From Romboutsia_C sp015668195 (lineage in GTDB: Bacteria > Bacillota > Clostridia > Peptostreptococcales > Peptostreptococcaceae): 64,000 nucleotides of DNA. Shown piece by piece: positions 41,805-50,686 of the stretch (position 1 is its first letter; each line of letters begins with the position of its first letter). Both the position numbers and the translations under genes were made by a program. The stretch lies in NCBI RefSeq assembly GCF_015668195.1, contig NZ_JADPFC010000004.1:186001-250000 (forward strand). The letters are read 5' to 3'. Below the pieces are notes generated by a model, which worked only from the letters and a program-made list of their open reading frames with translations, was not told where the DNA came from and ran no database searches.

Positions 41805-41845
41805 TAAAAAAGTCATAATTAAATTATGATTTAATTATGACTTTT
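41805..41845 (-). terminator. Terminator of the YtxH/DUF948 pair
   Basis: Stem AAAAGTCATAATTAAA / TTTAATTATGACTTTT, just past the stop at 41850. Confidence 0.85.
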
Positions 41846-41849
41846 ATGA

Positions 41850-42185
41850 CTATTTATTAATAAATACAGATTTTAATATATTTAATATTTCGGTAAATAT
41901 TTCAACATTAGATTTTACATTTTCTTTAGCTACTATTATATCTGCTGTTACATCTGTTGCAACTTCAGAAACGTCTTTTACATTTTCACTAATATCGCTG
42001 ATATTATCAACTAAATTAGGTAATTTACCTACTACTGTATGTATGTTATCAGAATTTATTGATACTACTTTATTAATATTTTTAATAAATTCATTAATAT
42101 TTTTTAAAGTTATTATTAAAAATATTAATGCCCCTATACCTAGTAATGCTAGTATTATATATATTACATTTAAATCTATGTACAT
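41850..42185 (-). CDS. DUF948-like membrane-anchored coiled-coil protein
   Basis: 111 residues. One N-terminal membrane helix (VIYIILALLGIGALIFLIITL), then a long helix with Val/Ile/Ser heptads (VDNISDISENVKDVSEVATDVTADI) resembling DUF948 or chemoreceptor-like stalks. ATG 42185 was chosen because GGAG lies 9 nt before it. An ATG at 42200 has no SD. It pairs with the YtxH gene 20 nt upstream; such pairs are common in Firmicutes and have no known biochemical role. Confidence 0.75.
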   Translation of the reverse strand: MYIDLNVIYIILALLGIGALIFLIITLKNINEFIKNINKVVSINSDNIHTVVGKLPNLVDNISDISENVKDVSEVATDVTADIIVAKENVKSNVEIFTEILNILKSVFINK

Positions 42186-42205
42186 AATGTTATTCTCCAT
42201 AGCAA

Positions 42206-42574
42206 TTATTCTTTATCCTTAGATTCTTCTGGAGCTTGTAATAATTCTACAACCTTTGTATCCACTACGTCTTCATTATCTTTCTTTTTATTATCTAAAT
42301 ACTCTTTTATTCTTCTCTTAGATTCATTTACATTTGTAGTAAACTTTTCTTTTGTTTTAGCAGCCTTTTCACTTACATTTTTATTTATATCTTTGGCTGT
42401 ATTTTTTATATCTTCTCTAGTTTCTTTTCCTGACTTAGGAGCTAATAAAACTCCACCTAGTATTCCTGTTATAGCACCTGTTGCAACACCTAGTGTAGCT
42501 ATTTTTACTTTTTTATTTCTTTCTTGTATTTTCTTAGCTCTCTTCTTTTCTTCTATCTTCTTTGCTAAACTCAT
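42206..42574 (-). CDS. YtxH domain-containing protein
   Basis: 122 residues: a basic start (MSLAKKIEEKKRAKKIQERNKK), a Gly-rich hydrophobic segment (LGVATGAITGILGGVLLAPKSGKETREDI) that is the YtxH signature, and a charged helical tail ending in Glu/Asp. ATG 42574 lies 8 nt after AGGAG. A longer frame to 42613 has no SD. Probably membrane associated; stress-linked in other Firmicutes. Confidence 0.82.
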   Translation of the reverse strand: MSLAKKIEEKKRAKKIQERNKKVKIATLGVATGAITGILGGVLLAPKSGKETREDIKNTAKDINKNVSEKAAKTKEKFTTNVNESKRRIKEYLDNKKKDNEDVVDTKVVELLQAPEESKDKE

Positions 42575-42828
42575 GATCATCACTCCTATTGTTAATTTAT
42601 TATATTGTAACATTTCTTACCATTTTTTTGAAGATACGATTTTTTTCAACAAAATATTGTTATCTTATAATACATATATACCTAAATTAGTAAACTTTAA
42701 AACAAAATAATTTATTTTTCTATTTATTTTTTAATATTTTATCTAAATTAAATTTTATAAATTAAATTTACATTTTATTTATACATATGCACATAATAAT
42801 ATAATAATTATGGAAGGTAGGAATTGCT

Positions 42829-43377
42829 ATGAAATACAAAAATATTAAGAAATTTAATATATTACTTTACATTATTTATGTTTTCTCTATAATATTTTTT
42901 CTATTTAGCAAAGAATATGGAAAAAGCGGAATTAGCTTAATTTCACTTATAATTACTTTCGTACTTACTAAAGCTTATTTAAAAAACTTAGCTATACTTG
43001 ATTACTCATTGTACATAATTGGAAACATTTTTATATTATCTTCTTTTTTGCTAGGTTCATGTTATAGACTTTATGATATAATCCCATTTTATGATGATTT
43101 TCTTCATTTTTGGTCTGGATTTATATCTGTTAAAATTGGTTTTAATATATTAAAAAATACTAGTTGTAAAATTAATAAATTTTTAATATGCATGATTCTG
43201 TTCTTCTTTGCTATGGGTATATCAGCAATTTGTGAAATATGTGAATACTTATTAGATGTTTTATTTAAGATGAGTACGCAATCTGGTGGTTTAAAAGATA
43301 CCATGATGGATTTGATAGATGCTTCATGTGGTGCTTTTTTTATGATTATATATTATTATAGAAAATATTTAAGGTAA
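42829..43377 (+). CDS. Polytopic membrane protein, YjdF/DUF2238-like
   Basis: 182 residues with about five to six membrane helices. Conserved-looking polar motifs are PFYDDFLHFWSGF, ICEICEYLLDVLF and GGLKDTMMDLIDASCGA, the arrangement (YD..LH..SG, E..E, D...D) of DUF2238/YjdF-type proteins. Function unknown. ATG follows GGAAGGTAGG. Confidence 0.7.
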   Translation: MKYKNIKKFNILLYIIYVFSIIFFLFSKEYGKSGISLISLIITFVLTKAYLKNLAILDYSLYIIGNIFILSSFLLGSCYRLYDIIPFYDDFLHFWSGFISVKIGFNILKNTSCKINKFLICMILFFFAMGISAICEICEYLLDVLFKMSTQSGGLKDTMMDLIDASCGAFFMIIYYYRKYLR

Positions 43378-43413
43378 TATATTATATTAAACCAAATACT
43401 CTCATCTAAAATA

Positions 43414-43447
43414 ACAAAGCTACTTAACATATGTTAAGTAGCTTTGT
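43414..43447. terminator. Bidirectional terminator
   Basis: Perfect stem ACAAAGCTACTTAAC / GTTAAGTAGCTTTGT between convergent genes. Confidence 0.85.
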
Positions 43448-43549
43448 TTATATTTAATATATCTTTTTGCAATAATCATTGTTGACTGTAAATAAACGAT
43501 GAATTAATAGATATTATACTATAAAAAGCAAATTGCTTAACCTAGACTT

Positions 43550-44086
43550 TTAATAACTTCTTGGTTTACTTAAAAATTCTTGAACACGTAAATTTTCTTT
43601 TACAACTTTAGCTTCTTGTTCTTCTTGTTCTTGTTTTAATGCGTCTTCATATTTAATGTATTCTATTCCTGCTTCTTCAAATAGCTGTTGTCCTAAGCCT
43701 GTAGGATACTCCCCTTTAAATATTACTTTTTTTATTCCTGCTTGAATGATAGCTATTGAGCAAAATACACAAGGTTGAGTTGTAGCATACAGCGTGGCTC
43801 CTTCACAGCTTATTCCATGTTTAGCACATTGTATTATAGCATTTGCTTCAGCATGTCCAGCTCGACATAGTTCTAAGCCTTGCCCCGAAGGTATACCTCT
43901 TTTTTTTCTCTCACAATAGCCGATATCTGAACAGTGAATAGTTCCAGCAGGGCTTCCATTATAGCCTGTAGCTATAATTTGCTTTCCTTTTATAATTACA
44001 GCTCCTACTTGCCTTGAAACACACGTACTTCTAACTTTACTGTCTTCAGCTATATCCATTGCCCACTCTGTAAATAATTTTCTCAT
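43550..44086 (-). CDS. Deoxycytidylate (dCMP) deaminase family protein
   Basis: 178 residues, zinc-dependent deaminase. Substrate region TEWAMDIAEDSKVRSTC, TGYNGSPAG, the zinc site HAEANAI with PCVFCSIAI, and the C-terminal AGIKKVIF. dCMP to dUMP feeds thymidylate synthesis, matching the ribonucleotide reductases in the window. ComEB-like relatives are the same enzyme. A Glu/Gln-rich tail of about 30 residues is extra. ATG follows AAGGAG. Confidence 0.92.
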   Translation of the reverse strand: MRKLFTEWAMDIAEDSKVRSTCVSRQVGAVIIKGKQIIATGYNGSPAGTIHCSDIGYCERKKRGIPSGQGLELCRAGHAEANAIIQCAKHGISCEGATLYATTQPCVFCSIAIIQAGIKKVIFKGEYPTGLGQQLFEEAGIEYIKYEDALKQEQEEQEAKVVKENLRVQEFLSKPRSY

Positions 44087-44461
44087 ATGATATGCTCCTT
44101 TTGTTCATTTATTATTTATAAATACCTTTATGTGTCAAAAAATCCTATAACCTTAATTAAATCTAATAATTGTACCCGCATCTATGAAATTTTTTTATTT
44201 TCTTAAAATCATCTTAACTCACATGTCATTATTTTTTCAAGAGTTATTATAAATTTGTAATATTTAACTACTTATTTAACATAAATGTATATAATATATT
44301 TTTTTAGTAATAATATTACTATCCCTTTAATCATACTCCTTAGTCATTAATTTTATATAGCTTTATTTTTCAGTTTATTATCTAAAAAAGACAGAAATAA
44401 ATTCTGTCTTTTTTAATGTAAAAATAGCCCTTAAGCATCTACTTAAAGGCATAATATATAT
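44087..44461. other. Intergenic region with one terminator
   Basis: AT-rich, no supported reading frame. A hairpin at 44384-44414 (AAAAAAGACAGAA / TTCTGTCTTTTTT) terminates the minus-strand gene at 44462 and could also act on the other strand. Confidence 0.6.
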
Positions 44462-44833
44462 TTATATAACATAAAGTTTTGAGATTATCTTATCGTATTT
44501 ACCTCTAGCTAAGCAAATACCACCTGCATACTTTATATATTCTTCTTCGCTAAGTTTTCCTTCTTCAACTTCACTAAATCTATCAATAATATTAGAATTA
44601 TCTAAAAGGTCTTCTACACTTTCTAATATACAAATTAGATTTATCTTAAACCCATCTGAGTTTAGCTTTCTTTCTTGTTTTTCTTCTTTTAAATACACTA
44701 CTTCATGTTCTTTATCTAACGTAACTTTTACGAAATCTGAAAGTCTCTTTTCTGTTGGTAATAATACTGAATATTTTTCCATATCTAAAAATATTTCATA
44801 CAATTCTTTTAGCCTTGCTAACTCTGAACTCAT
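44462..44833 (-). CDS. Hypothetical acidic protein, 123 residues
   Basis: Soluble, helix-rich (LARLKELYEIFLDMEKYSVLL, KLSEEEYIKYAGGICLARGKYDKIIS). No catalytic motif, signal or membrane segment. ATG after AAAGGAG. Family not recognised. Lies alone between the dCMP deaminase and spore-protein genes. Confidence 0.65.
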   Translation of the reverse strand: MSSELARLKELYEIFLDMEKYSVLLPTEKRLSDFVKVTLDKEHEVVYLKEEKQERKLNSDGFKINLICILESVEDLLDNSNIIDRFSEVEEGKLSEEEYIKYAGGICLARGKYDKIISKLYVI

Positions 44834-44946
44834 CCTTAATCTCCTTTATATAGCCTACCTATTGATCGTGGTTATACTTTGTAATTTCATTATAATTTCA
44901 TCTACTTAATTCGTCAACTTTTTACACTAAAATGGTTTTAATTACT

Positions 44947-44988
44947 AAAAAAAGCATTGAGTTATTTACTGACTTTCAACTCAATGCC
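44947..44988 (-). terminator. Terminator of the SASP gene
   Basis: GCATTGAGTT / AACTCAATGC stem followed by a T-run on the minus strand. Confidence 0.8.
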
Positions 44989-44994
44989 TATTAA

Positions 44995-45219
44995 TTATTT
45001 ATTTTTTTTATTATATTCTCTTAGTAATTGTTCTTCACCAATTTCTACTAATCTTCTACTCATTATACCACCTAAGTTTCCACCTATACGTCCATTTTTA
45101 TATGATGTATCATTAGATCCATCTATATTACTACTTGATATTCCTAACTCATTTGCAACTTCTAATTTCATTTGATTTAAAGCCTGCTTAGCATTACTTA
45201 TTACTGGTTTTTTAGACAT
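44995..45219 (-). CDS. Alpha/beta-type small acid-soluble spore protein
   Basis: 74 residues with both family signatures: MKLEVANELGIS and GRIGGNLGGIMSRRLVEIGEEQLL. SASPs coat spore DNA and protect it from UV and heat. The start of the first block holds the region normally cut by the Gpr protease. ATG follows AAGGAGG. Expression in the forespore under SigG is expected from family knowledge; its promoter was not resolved. Evidence that the host sporulates. Confidence 0.94.
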   Translation of the reverse strand: MSKKPVISNAKQALNQMKLEVANELGISSSNIDGSNDTSYKNGRIGGNLGGIMSRRLVEIGEEQLLREYNKKNK

Positions 45220-45336
45220 TTTAATACCTCCTTAAACTTTCTTATATATTTTTATCAAATTTAATTGATATTATTATGTATTTTTTGATTTATAAGATTA
45301 TTAAAATGCTCTTATCTAATATAAAAACATTGAACT

Positions 45337-45371
45337 AAAAAATCACTTGGTTTTATCCAAGTGATTTTTTT
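45337..45371. terminator. Bidirectional terminator downstream of nrdF
   Basis: Perfect stem AAATCACTTGG / CCAAGTGATTT with A/T runs on both sides, next to repeat copy 2. Confidence 0.85.
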
Positions 45372-45372
45372 G

Positions 45373-45560
45373 CGCTTAAGGAAATTATGATACTTTAAAG
45401 ATTGTGGATAATTATTGAAGTTAAGTAATACCAAGCAGTTTGCAAAGCTTAAAAAAGATATTTTGAAGTGCTTCGCCAACACGTCGCTCAAGCAACGGAT
45501 GAAGTCGTTGGCGGCATGAAGTGTAGCGCCCACGCAGTGGCTTGAGTGAAGAAAATTTTT
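45373..45560 (+). repeat. Dispersed structured repeat, copy 2
   Basis: Same element as 5847-6010 in the opposite orientation, ending at the nrdF stop codon. Inside it CGCCAAC pairs with GTTGGCG and CTCAAG with CTTGAG, so an RNA fold is possible. It has about 26 extra nt (GTGCTTCGCCAACACGTCGC region) compared with copy 1. Short frames across it are not credible genes. Confidence 0.85.
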
Positions 45561-46531
45561 TATATTAAGAAATCTTCATCTTCTAACTCTTCATATACAC
45601 CTTTTTGATATCCATTACCTTTAGTTGAGAAAAAGTCGTGATTTTTAGTTTCTGTGCTTAGCCCATTTAATACTATTGGGTTTATTTCACTTACTTTATA
45701 ATATTCATTAAATCCTAAATTTTCTAACGCCCTATTAGCATTGTATTTTAAGAAATTTATAACTTCACCTTCAAGACCACTATCTTTATATATAGTATTT
45801 GTATAGTTTATTTCATTTTCCATTAAATCTGCAAGTATTTTATACATTCTATCTTTTAATTCTTCTTTTTTGACTTCATCAAACTTTTCATATATTTCTT
45901 GAGAAAGAAGCCCTATATACTTTCCATGTAATGATTCATCTCTAAGTATAAGAGATATTATTTCCCCACTTGCAACCATTTTACCTTGGCCTGCTAGATA
46001 TAGTGGATAGAAAAATCCTGAGTAAAATAAAAAGCTTTCTAAAAATACACTTGTTACCATAGATAAATATAAACTTTCTTCATCTTTTGTATTTTCATAT
46101 TGAGCTAGTACTAAGTCCGCCTTTTTCTGAAGTGTTTCTTCACTTTCTATCCATTTAAATAATTCTTCTATCTCTTCATTAGAAAGCAGCGTCATAAATA
46201 TAGATGAGTAACTTTTAGCATGTATTTCTTCCATAGTTCCCATAAAAGATAATACTGCTTTTCTTTGAAGGTTATCTGTAAGACTCATCATAGATGGAAC
46301 CCCATCATTTCCTTGTTTAGTATCTAGTAATGTAAGTCCACCTAATACTTTTTTATATAATTCTTTTTCTTTTTCATTTAGTTCATTAAATACTTTTAAA
46401 TCTTTTGAAACTGATATTTCTTCTGGTAACCAAAATTGTTTTACATTTTGTTCCCAAAAGGCCTGAGTAAATCCATCATCTTCTTTATTCCAGTTTACTG
46501 CTTTGTGTATTTTTTCTAATTTAAATGTCAT
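45560..46531 (-). CDS. nrdF: Class Ib ribonucleotide reductase small subunit
   Basis: 323-residue di-metal, tyrosyl-radical subunit. Metal ligands: Asp in LLDTKQGNDG, Glu and His in MEEIHAKSYSSIF (with the radical Tyr four residues after His), ESFLFYSGF, and RDESLHGKYIG. ATG 46531 was chosen because AGGGGGAG lies just upstream; the frame could extend 11 codons further without an SD. It follows nrdE by 11 nt. No nrdI or nrdH is next to it, so activation proteins must lie elsewhere. Confidence 0.93.
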   Translation of the reverse strand: MTFKLEKIHKAVNWNKEDDGFTQAFWEQNVKQFWLPEEISVSKDLKVFNELNEKEKELYKKVLGGLTLLDTKQGNDGVPSMMSLTDNLQRKAVLSFMGTMEEIHAKSYSSIFMTLLSNEEIEELFKWIESEETLQKKADLVLAQYENTKDEESLYLSMVTSVFLESFLFYSGFFYPLYLAGQGKMVASGEIISLILRDESLHGKYIGLLSQEIYEKFDEVKKEELKDRMYKILADLMENEINYTNTIYKDSGLEGEVINFLKYNANRALENLGFNEYYKVSEINPIVLNGLSTETKNHDFFSTKGNGYQKGVYEELEDEDFLI

Positions 46532-46542
46532 AATACTCCCCC

Positions 46543-48642
46543 TTATACTGAACACATAAGACACTCATTATTGTCTCTAGTCATTTTAGTTCTTGTATAG
46601 TAAAGACTTTTTAGTCCTTTTTTGTAAGCATATATATATAATCTAGCTATATCTCTAGTTGTTTTATCATCTGTTACGAATAATGTTGTTGATATACCTT
46701 GATCAACATGATTTTGAACTGTTGAAACTATATCTATAACTTTTCTCATATCCATTCTATATGCAGATTGATAATAAAGTATGTTTTCATTAGTTAAAAA
46801 TGGCATAGGATATATAGTTGTAGAATCTCCATATGTTCTAACTTCAACTGGCTCTGTAATTGGCATTATGCTTGATGTTGCATTTTGAACATAACTAATA
46901 CTTTGAGTTGGTGCTATTGCTGTTAAATATGCATTATATAATCCATATACTTTTACTTCATCTAATAAGGCTTCCCATTCTTTAGTTGTAGGTATATGTA
47001 TACCTTCAAACAATTTTTTTACTTTATCTGTATTAGGTAAGTATGAATTTTTGTAGTATTTTTTTAATATATTACTATCTTTTCCTTTTGCATATTCTGA
47101 TTTTTCAAACCCAATAAATGTTTTATTTCTTTCTTTAGCTATATTCATAGATGCTTTTATAGCAAAATATCTAACCATTGCAAAAAATACATTACAAAAG
47201 TCTATTGCTTCTTCTGATGTATATAGTATATTTTCTCTTACTAAGTATCCATGTAAATTCATAGCACCAAGACCTACTGCATGTGAAGAATCATTTCCAT
47301 TTTTTATTGTTGGAACTTCATTTATACTAGTGTTATCAGAAACAAAAGTTAATGCTCTTATTGCAGTATCAATTGTACTTTCTATATCTTTATTGTCCAT
47401 TACATTAGCAATATTTAAAGAACCTAAATTACAACTTATATCTTGGCCCCATATATTTTCACCAGCATATCCTTTTATATTTGATGGTGTTTGGTATTGG
47501 AATATTTCACAACATAAATTAGACATTTTAATTTTACCAACGTCTTTTAATATATGTTCTCTATTTGCAGTATCTAAAAATACAACATATGGGTATCCAC
47601 TTTCTTGTTGCATCTGTGCTATCTTTGTTAACATCTTTCTAGGATTTATTTCTTTTTTTCGTATATCTTCATCATTTTTTAAAATATCGTACCATTTTTC
47701 CATATCCATCTCATCAAGATGTATATTATATTTTTTATAAACAGAATGAGGATAAAATGCATACGCTACCTCATTTTTTTCTGCTAATTCCATAAACTTA
47801 TCTGGTATTAATGCCCCTAAGGATAATGATGCTAGTCTTATTTTTTCATCTGCATTTATCTTTTTGGTATCCATAAGTAATTCAAAATCTGGATGAAATA
47901 CACTTAAATATACAGCCCCTGCACCTTGCCTTGCTCCCATCTGGTTAAAGTAGGTAAATGACTGTTCTAGCATTTTTGCAACCCCTACCACACCACCAGC
48001 TGCACCTTCTATATCCTTAATAGGGTCTCCCGAAGCTCTTAATCTTGATAAGTTAAGCGCTACTCCACCACCTATTTTTGATAGATGATTTGATGATGAT
48101 ATTGCATATGATATACCTTCTGTACTATCTTCTATAGATATCAAAAAGCACGATACCATTTCTCCTGCCCTAGCTCTACCTGCATTTAAAAATGTAGGTG
48201 TTGCTGGTTGAAATTCTTGTTTTATTAGCTTTTCTGCTAATTTTTTTACTAAGTTTTTATCACCATTTCCAAGTGCTAAAGATACTATTAGTACTTTATC
48301 ATTATAGCTTTCTAATATTTCCTTATTATCATTTGTTTTAAGTGCATAGTTTTGATAAAACTTATTTGCACTCATATATGAGTTAAATTTAAATCCATAG
48401 TTTTTTATAATTCTTTCTATTTCTTTTATAAAGTCTATATCATATTTTTCTATTACTTCTTTAGAATAGTAATTATTTTCTATTAAATATTCTAACCGTT
48501 CTTCAAGACTATTAAATATCTTTGTTCTAGGTTTTATATATTCATTTATATAACTGTATAATGCTTCTTTATCTTTTTCTAATTGATATTTTCCTTCTTT
48601 ATTTTTTATTATGACTTGATTATTTAGTTCTATCCAGTTCAT
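46543..48642 (-). CDS. nrdE: Class Ib ribonucleotide reductase large subunit
   Basis: 699 residues. The short N-terminal domain lacks a full ATP-cone, as is usual for NrdE. Substrate Cys are in GEMVSCFLISIED and in the NLCCEI and SCNLGSLNIANV region, YVQNATSSIMP forms the phosphate loop, and the C-terminal redox pair is CLMC near the end. ATG 48642 lies 5 nt after AAAGGTGG; a GTG at 48651 falls inside that SD. Co-transcribed with nrdF. An NrdR-box-like site lies 70-85 nt upstream. Confidence 0.94.
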   Translation of the reverse strand: MNWIELNNQVIIKNKEGKYQLEKDKEALYSYINEYIKPRTKIFNSLEERLEYLIENNYYSKEVIEKYDIDFIKEIERIIKNYGFKFNSYMSANKFYQNYALKTNDNKEILESYNDKVLIVSLALGNGDKNLVKKLAEKLIKQEFQPATPTFLNAGRARAGEMVSCFLISIEDSTEGISYAISSSNHLSKIGGGVALNLSRLRASGDPIKDIEGAAGGVVGVAKMLEQSFTYFNQMGARQGAGAVYLSVFHPDFELLMDTKKINADEKIRLASLSLGALIPDKFMELAEKNEVAYAFYPHSVYKKYNIHLDEMDMEKWYDILKNDEDIRKKEINPRKMLTKIAQMQQESGYPYVVFLDTANREHILKDVGKIKMSNLCCEIFQYQTPSNIKGYAGENIWGQDISCNLGSLNIANVMDNKDIESTIDTAIRALTFVSDNTSINEVPTIKNGNDSSHAVGLGAMNLHGYLVRENILYTSEEAIDFCNVFFAMVRYFAIKASMNIAKERNKTFIGFEKSEYAKGKDSNILKKYYKNSYLPNTDKVKKLFEGIHIPTTKEWEALLDEVKVYGLYNAYLTAIAPTQSISYVQNATSSIMPITEPVEVRTYGDSTTIYPMPFLTNENILYYQSAYRMDMRKVIDIVSTVQNHVDQGISTTLFVTDDKTTRDIARLYIYAYKKGLKSLYYTRTKMTRDNNECLMCSV

Positions 48643-48711
48643 TTTTCCCACCTTTTATTTAATGTTTTTCTAATCATTATCTACCACTTATAGATATAAT
48701 ATTTAAACCTA

Positions 48712-48727
48712 ATACTATATATTGTAT
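48712..48727. promoter_or_regulatory. NrdR box candidate
   Basis: ATACTATATATTGTAT matches the NrdR consensus ACACWATATATWGTGT at 14 of 16 positions, upstream of nrdEF. The usual second box at about three helical turns was not convincing. Confidence 0.6.
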
Positions 48728-48920
48728 ATACACCAATAAAAGTATTCTTAATCTATTATTATATTTTATTTTTTTTATTCTTTTTAATATATAGTTTTTT
48801 CAACACATATGGCATTGATTTTTTTATAATTACTATATATATTTACAAATAATATTTATTATGGTATTCTTAAATTAAGTGGGAACTTATATTTTATATA
48901 AGTATTACGCTAGCCCAAAT

Positions 48921-48957
48921 AAAGGCACCTATCTTTTGATAGGTGCCTTTCCGTTTT
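48921..48957 (+). terminator. Orphan intrinsic terminator upstream of the thiC leader
   Basis: Perfect 13-bp stem AAAGGCACCTATC / GATAGGTGCCTTT followed by CCGTTTTT on the plus strand. No protein gene precedes it on that strand, so it may end a small RNA. Confidence 0.7.
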
Positions 48958-48976
48958 TATAAGTATAAAAAATTTC

Positions 48977-49005
48977 TTTACAATACATAAATAAAGAACT
49001 ACAAT
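48977..49005 (+). promoter_or_regulatory. Sigma-A promoter of thiC
   Basis: TTTACA, 17-bp spacer, TACAAT, about 20 nt before the TPP aptamer. Confidence 0.75.
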
Positions 49006-49023
49006 GTTTTTGAAAAGATATCT

Positions 49024-49113
49024 AACTAACTAGGGGTGCCTTTTGGGCTGAGAAATGATAAATTCATTAACCCTTCGAACCTGATGTAGTTTATACTACC
49101 GTAGGAAAGTTAC
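49024..49113 (+). promoter_or_regulatory. TPP (THI-box) riboswitch
   Basis: ACTAGGGGTGCC, GGGCTGAGAA, ACCCTTCGAACCTGATGTAG and CCGTAGGAAAGT are the conserved THI-box blocks in order. High thiamine pyrophosphate should repress thiC. Confidence 0.96.
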
Positions 49114-49170
49114 TTTTGTGTTTATTAATAGCTATAAAACAAATATAGTCTATTTATTAATACATATTTT

Positions 49171-49204
49171 AAGAAGCTTTGCCTTATGGTAAGGCTTTTT
49201 TTAT
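49171..49204 (+). terminator. TPP riboswitch terminator
   Basis: GCCTTA-TGG-TAAGGC stem followed by seven T, between aptamer and thiC. Confidence 0.85.
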
Positions 49205-49237
49205 TTATTAAAATATAATAAGGGGGATTTTAATATT

Positions 49238-50548
49238 ATGTATACTACTCAAATGGATGCTGCTAAAAAGGGGATAATTACTAAAGAAATGGAAATAGTA
49301 GCAAAAAAAGAAAATATGGATGTTAATATTTTGAGAGAGCTAATATCTAAAGGTAAAGTAGCAATACCTGCTAATAAAAATCATAAATCTTTAAATCCTG
49401 AAGGTGTAGGCGAAAAACTAAGAACTAAAATAAATGTAAATTTGGGTATATCAAAAGATTGTTGTGATATTGATGAAGAAATGAAAAAGGTTAATTTAGC
49501 ATTAGATATGAAAGCTGAAGCTATAATGGACTTAAGTTCTTTTGGTAAAACCAAAGAATTTAGAAAAAAACTTATATCATCTTCTAATGCTATGATAGGA
49601 ACTGTTCCTATATACGATGCTGTTGGTTTTTACGATAAAGAATTAAAAGATATAACTGCTAAAGAATTTTTAGATGTAGTAAGAAATCATGCAAATGATG
49701 GTGCAGACTTCGTTACTGTACATGCTGGTATAAACAAAGAAACTGCATCTGTTTTTAAAAGAAACAAAAGACTTACTAATATAGTATCTAGAGGTGGTTC
49801 TTTAATGTATGCTTGGATGGAGCTTAATCAACGTGAGAACCCTTTTTATGAATACTTTGATGAATTACTTGATATATGCGAAGAATATGACTTAACATTA
49901 AGCCTTGGAGATGCTCTAAGACCTGGGTCTATAAATGACTCTTCAGATGCTTGTCAAATAAAAGAATTGATGATATTAGGTGAACTTACTCTAAGAGCAT
50001 GGAAACGAAATGTTCAAGTAATAATAGAAGGTCCTGGACATATGTCATTAGATGAAATCGAGGCTAATATGTTACTTGAAAAGAAACTTTGTCATGGTGC
50101 ACCATTTTATGTGCTAGGTCCTATAGTTACAGATATAGCTCCTGGATATGATCATATAACAAGTGCTATTGGAGGTGCCTTAGCTGCTAGTTATGGAGCT
50201 GACTTTTTATGTTATGTAACTCCAGCAGAACATTTAAGGCTACCTAACTTAGATGATGTTAAAGAAGGTATTATAGCTACTAAAATAGCTGCTCATGCTG
50301 CAGATATCGCAAAGAAAATTCCTAAATCTAGAGATATAGATAATCAAATGAGTAAAGCTAGGCAAGAGCTTAATTGGGAGAAAATGTTTGAACTTGCTAT
50401 TGACCCACAAAAAGCTAGAAGATATAGAAACGAGTCAACTCCTAAACATGATGATAGCTGTACAATGTGCGGTAAGATGTGTTCTATGAGAAATATGAAT
50501 AAAATAATGAGTGGTAAAGACTTAAATTTATTAAGAGAAGATAATTAG
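49238..50548 (+). CDS. thiC: Phosphomethylpyrimidine synthase ThiC
   Basis: Radical-SAM enzyme converting aminoimidazole ribotide to HMP-phosphate, the pyrimidine half of thiamine. 436 residues, the short bacterial form. Central motifs are MIGTVPIYDA, VTVHAGI, SRGGSLMYAWM, SLGDALRPGS, IEGPGHM and SAIGGALAASYGADFLCYVTPAEHL. The C-terminal cluster CTMCGKMCSM carries the CxxCxxxxC-type [4Fe-4S] Cys. ATG after AGGGGG. Other thi genes are not adjacent. Confidence 0.97.
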   Translation: MYTTQMDAAKKGIITKEMEIVAKKENMDVNILRELISKGKVAIPANKNHKSLNPEGVGEKLRTKINVNLGISKDCCDIDEEMKKVNLALDMKAEAIMDLSSFGKTKEFRKKLISSSNAMIGTVPIYDAVGFYDKELKDITAKEFLDVVRNHANDGADFVTVHAGINKETASVFKRNKRLTNIVSRGGSLMYAWMELNQRENPFYEYFDELLDICEEYDLTLSLGDALRPGSINDSSDACQIKELMILGELTLRAWKRNVQVIIEGPGHMSLDEIEANMLLEKKLCHGAPFYVLGPIVTDIAPGYDHITSAIGGALAASYGADFLCYVTPAEHLRLPNLDDVKEGIIATKIAAHAADIAKKIPKSRDIDNQMSKARQELNWEKMFELAIDPQKARRYRNESTPKHDDSCTMCGKMCSMRNMNKIMSGKDLNLLREDN

Positions 50549-50686
50549 TTACATACTTAATTTAATATTATAAATATCTATTATATTCTTTGCATAACTA
50601 AGTTTCATCATATTTTAATGATTTACAAAAGAATACATAAAGTGGTATACTGTCCTTTATAAATATATATTTTGGGAGGAATATTA

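Noticed and set aside
45312..45533. A 73-codon minus-strand frame within the repeat next to nrdF
   Set aside because: It runs across a terminator hairpin and repeat copy 2, has no SD and no counterpart in repeat copy 1.
48684..48700. A second NrdR box next to the one at 48712
   Set aside because: The match to the consensus is poor and the distance between boxes (about 27 bp) is not the usual three turns.
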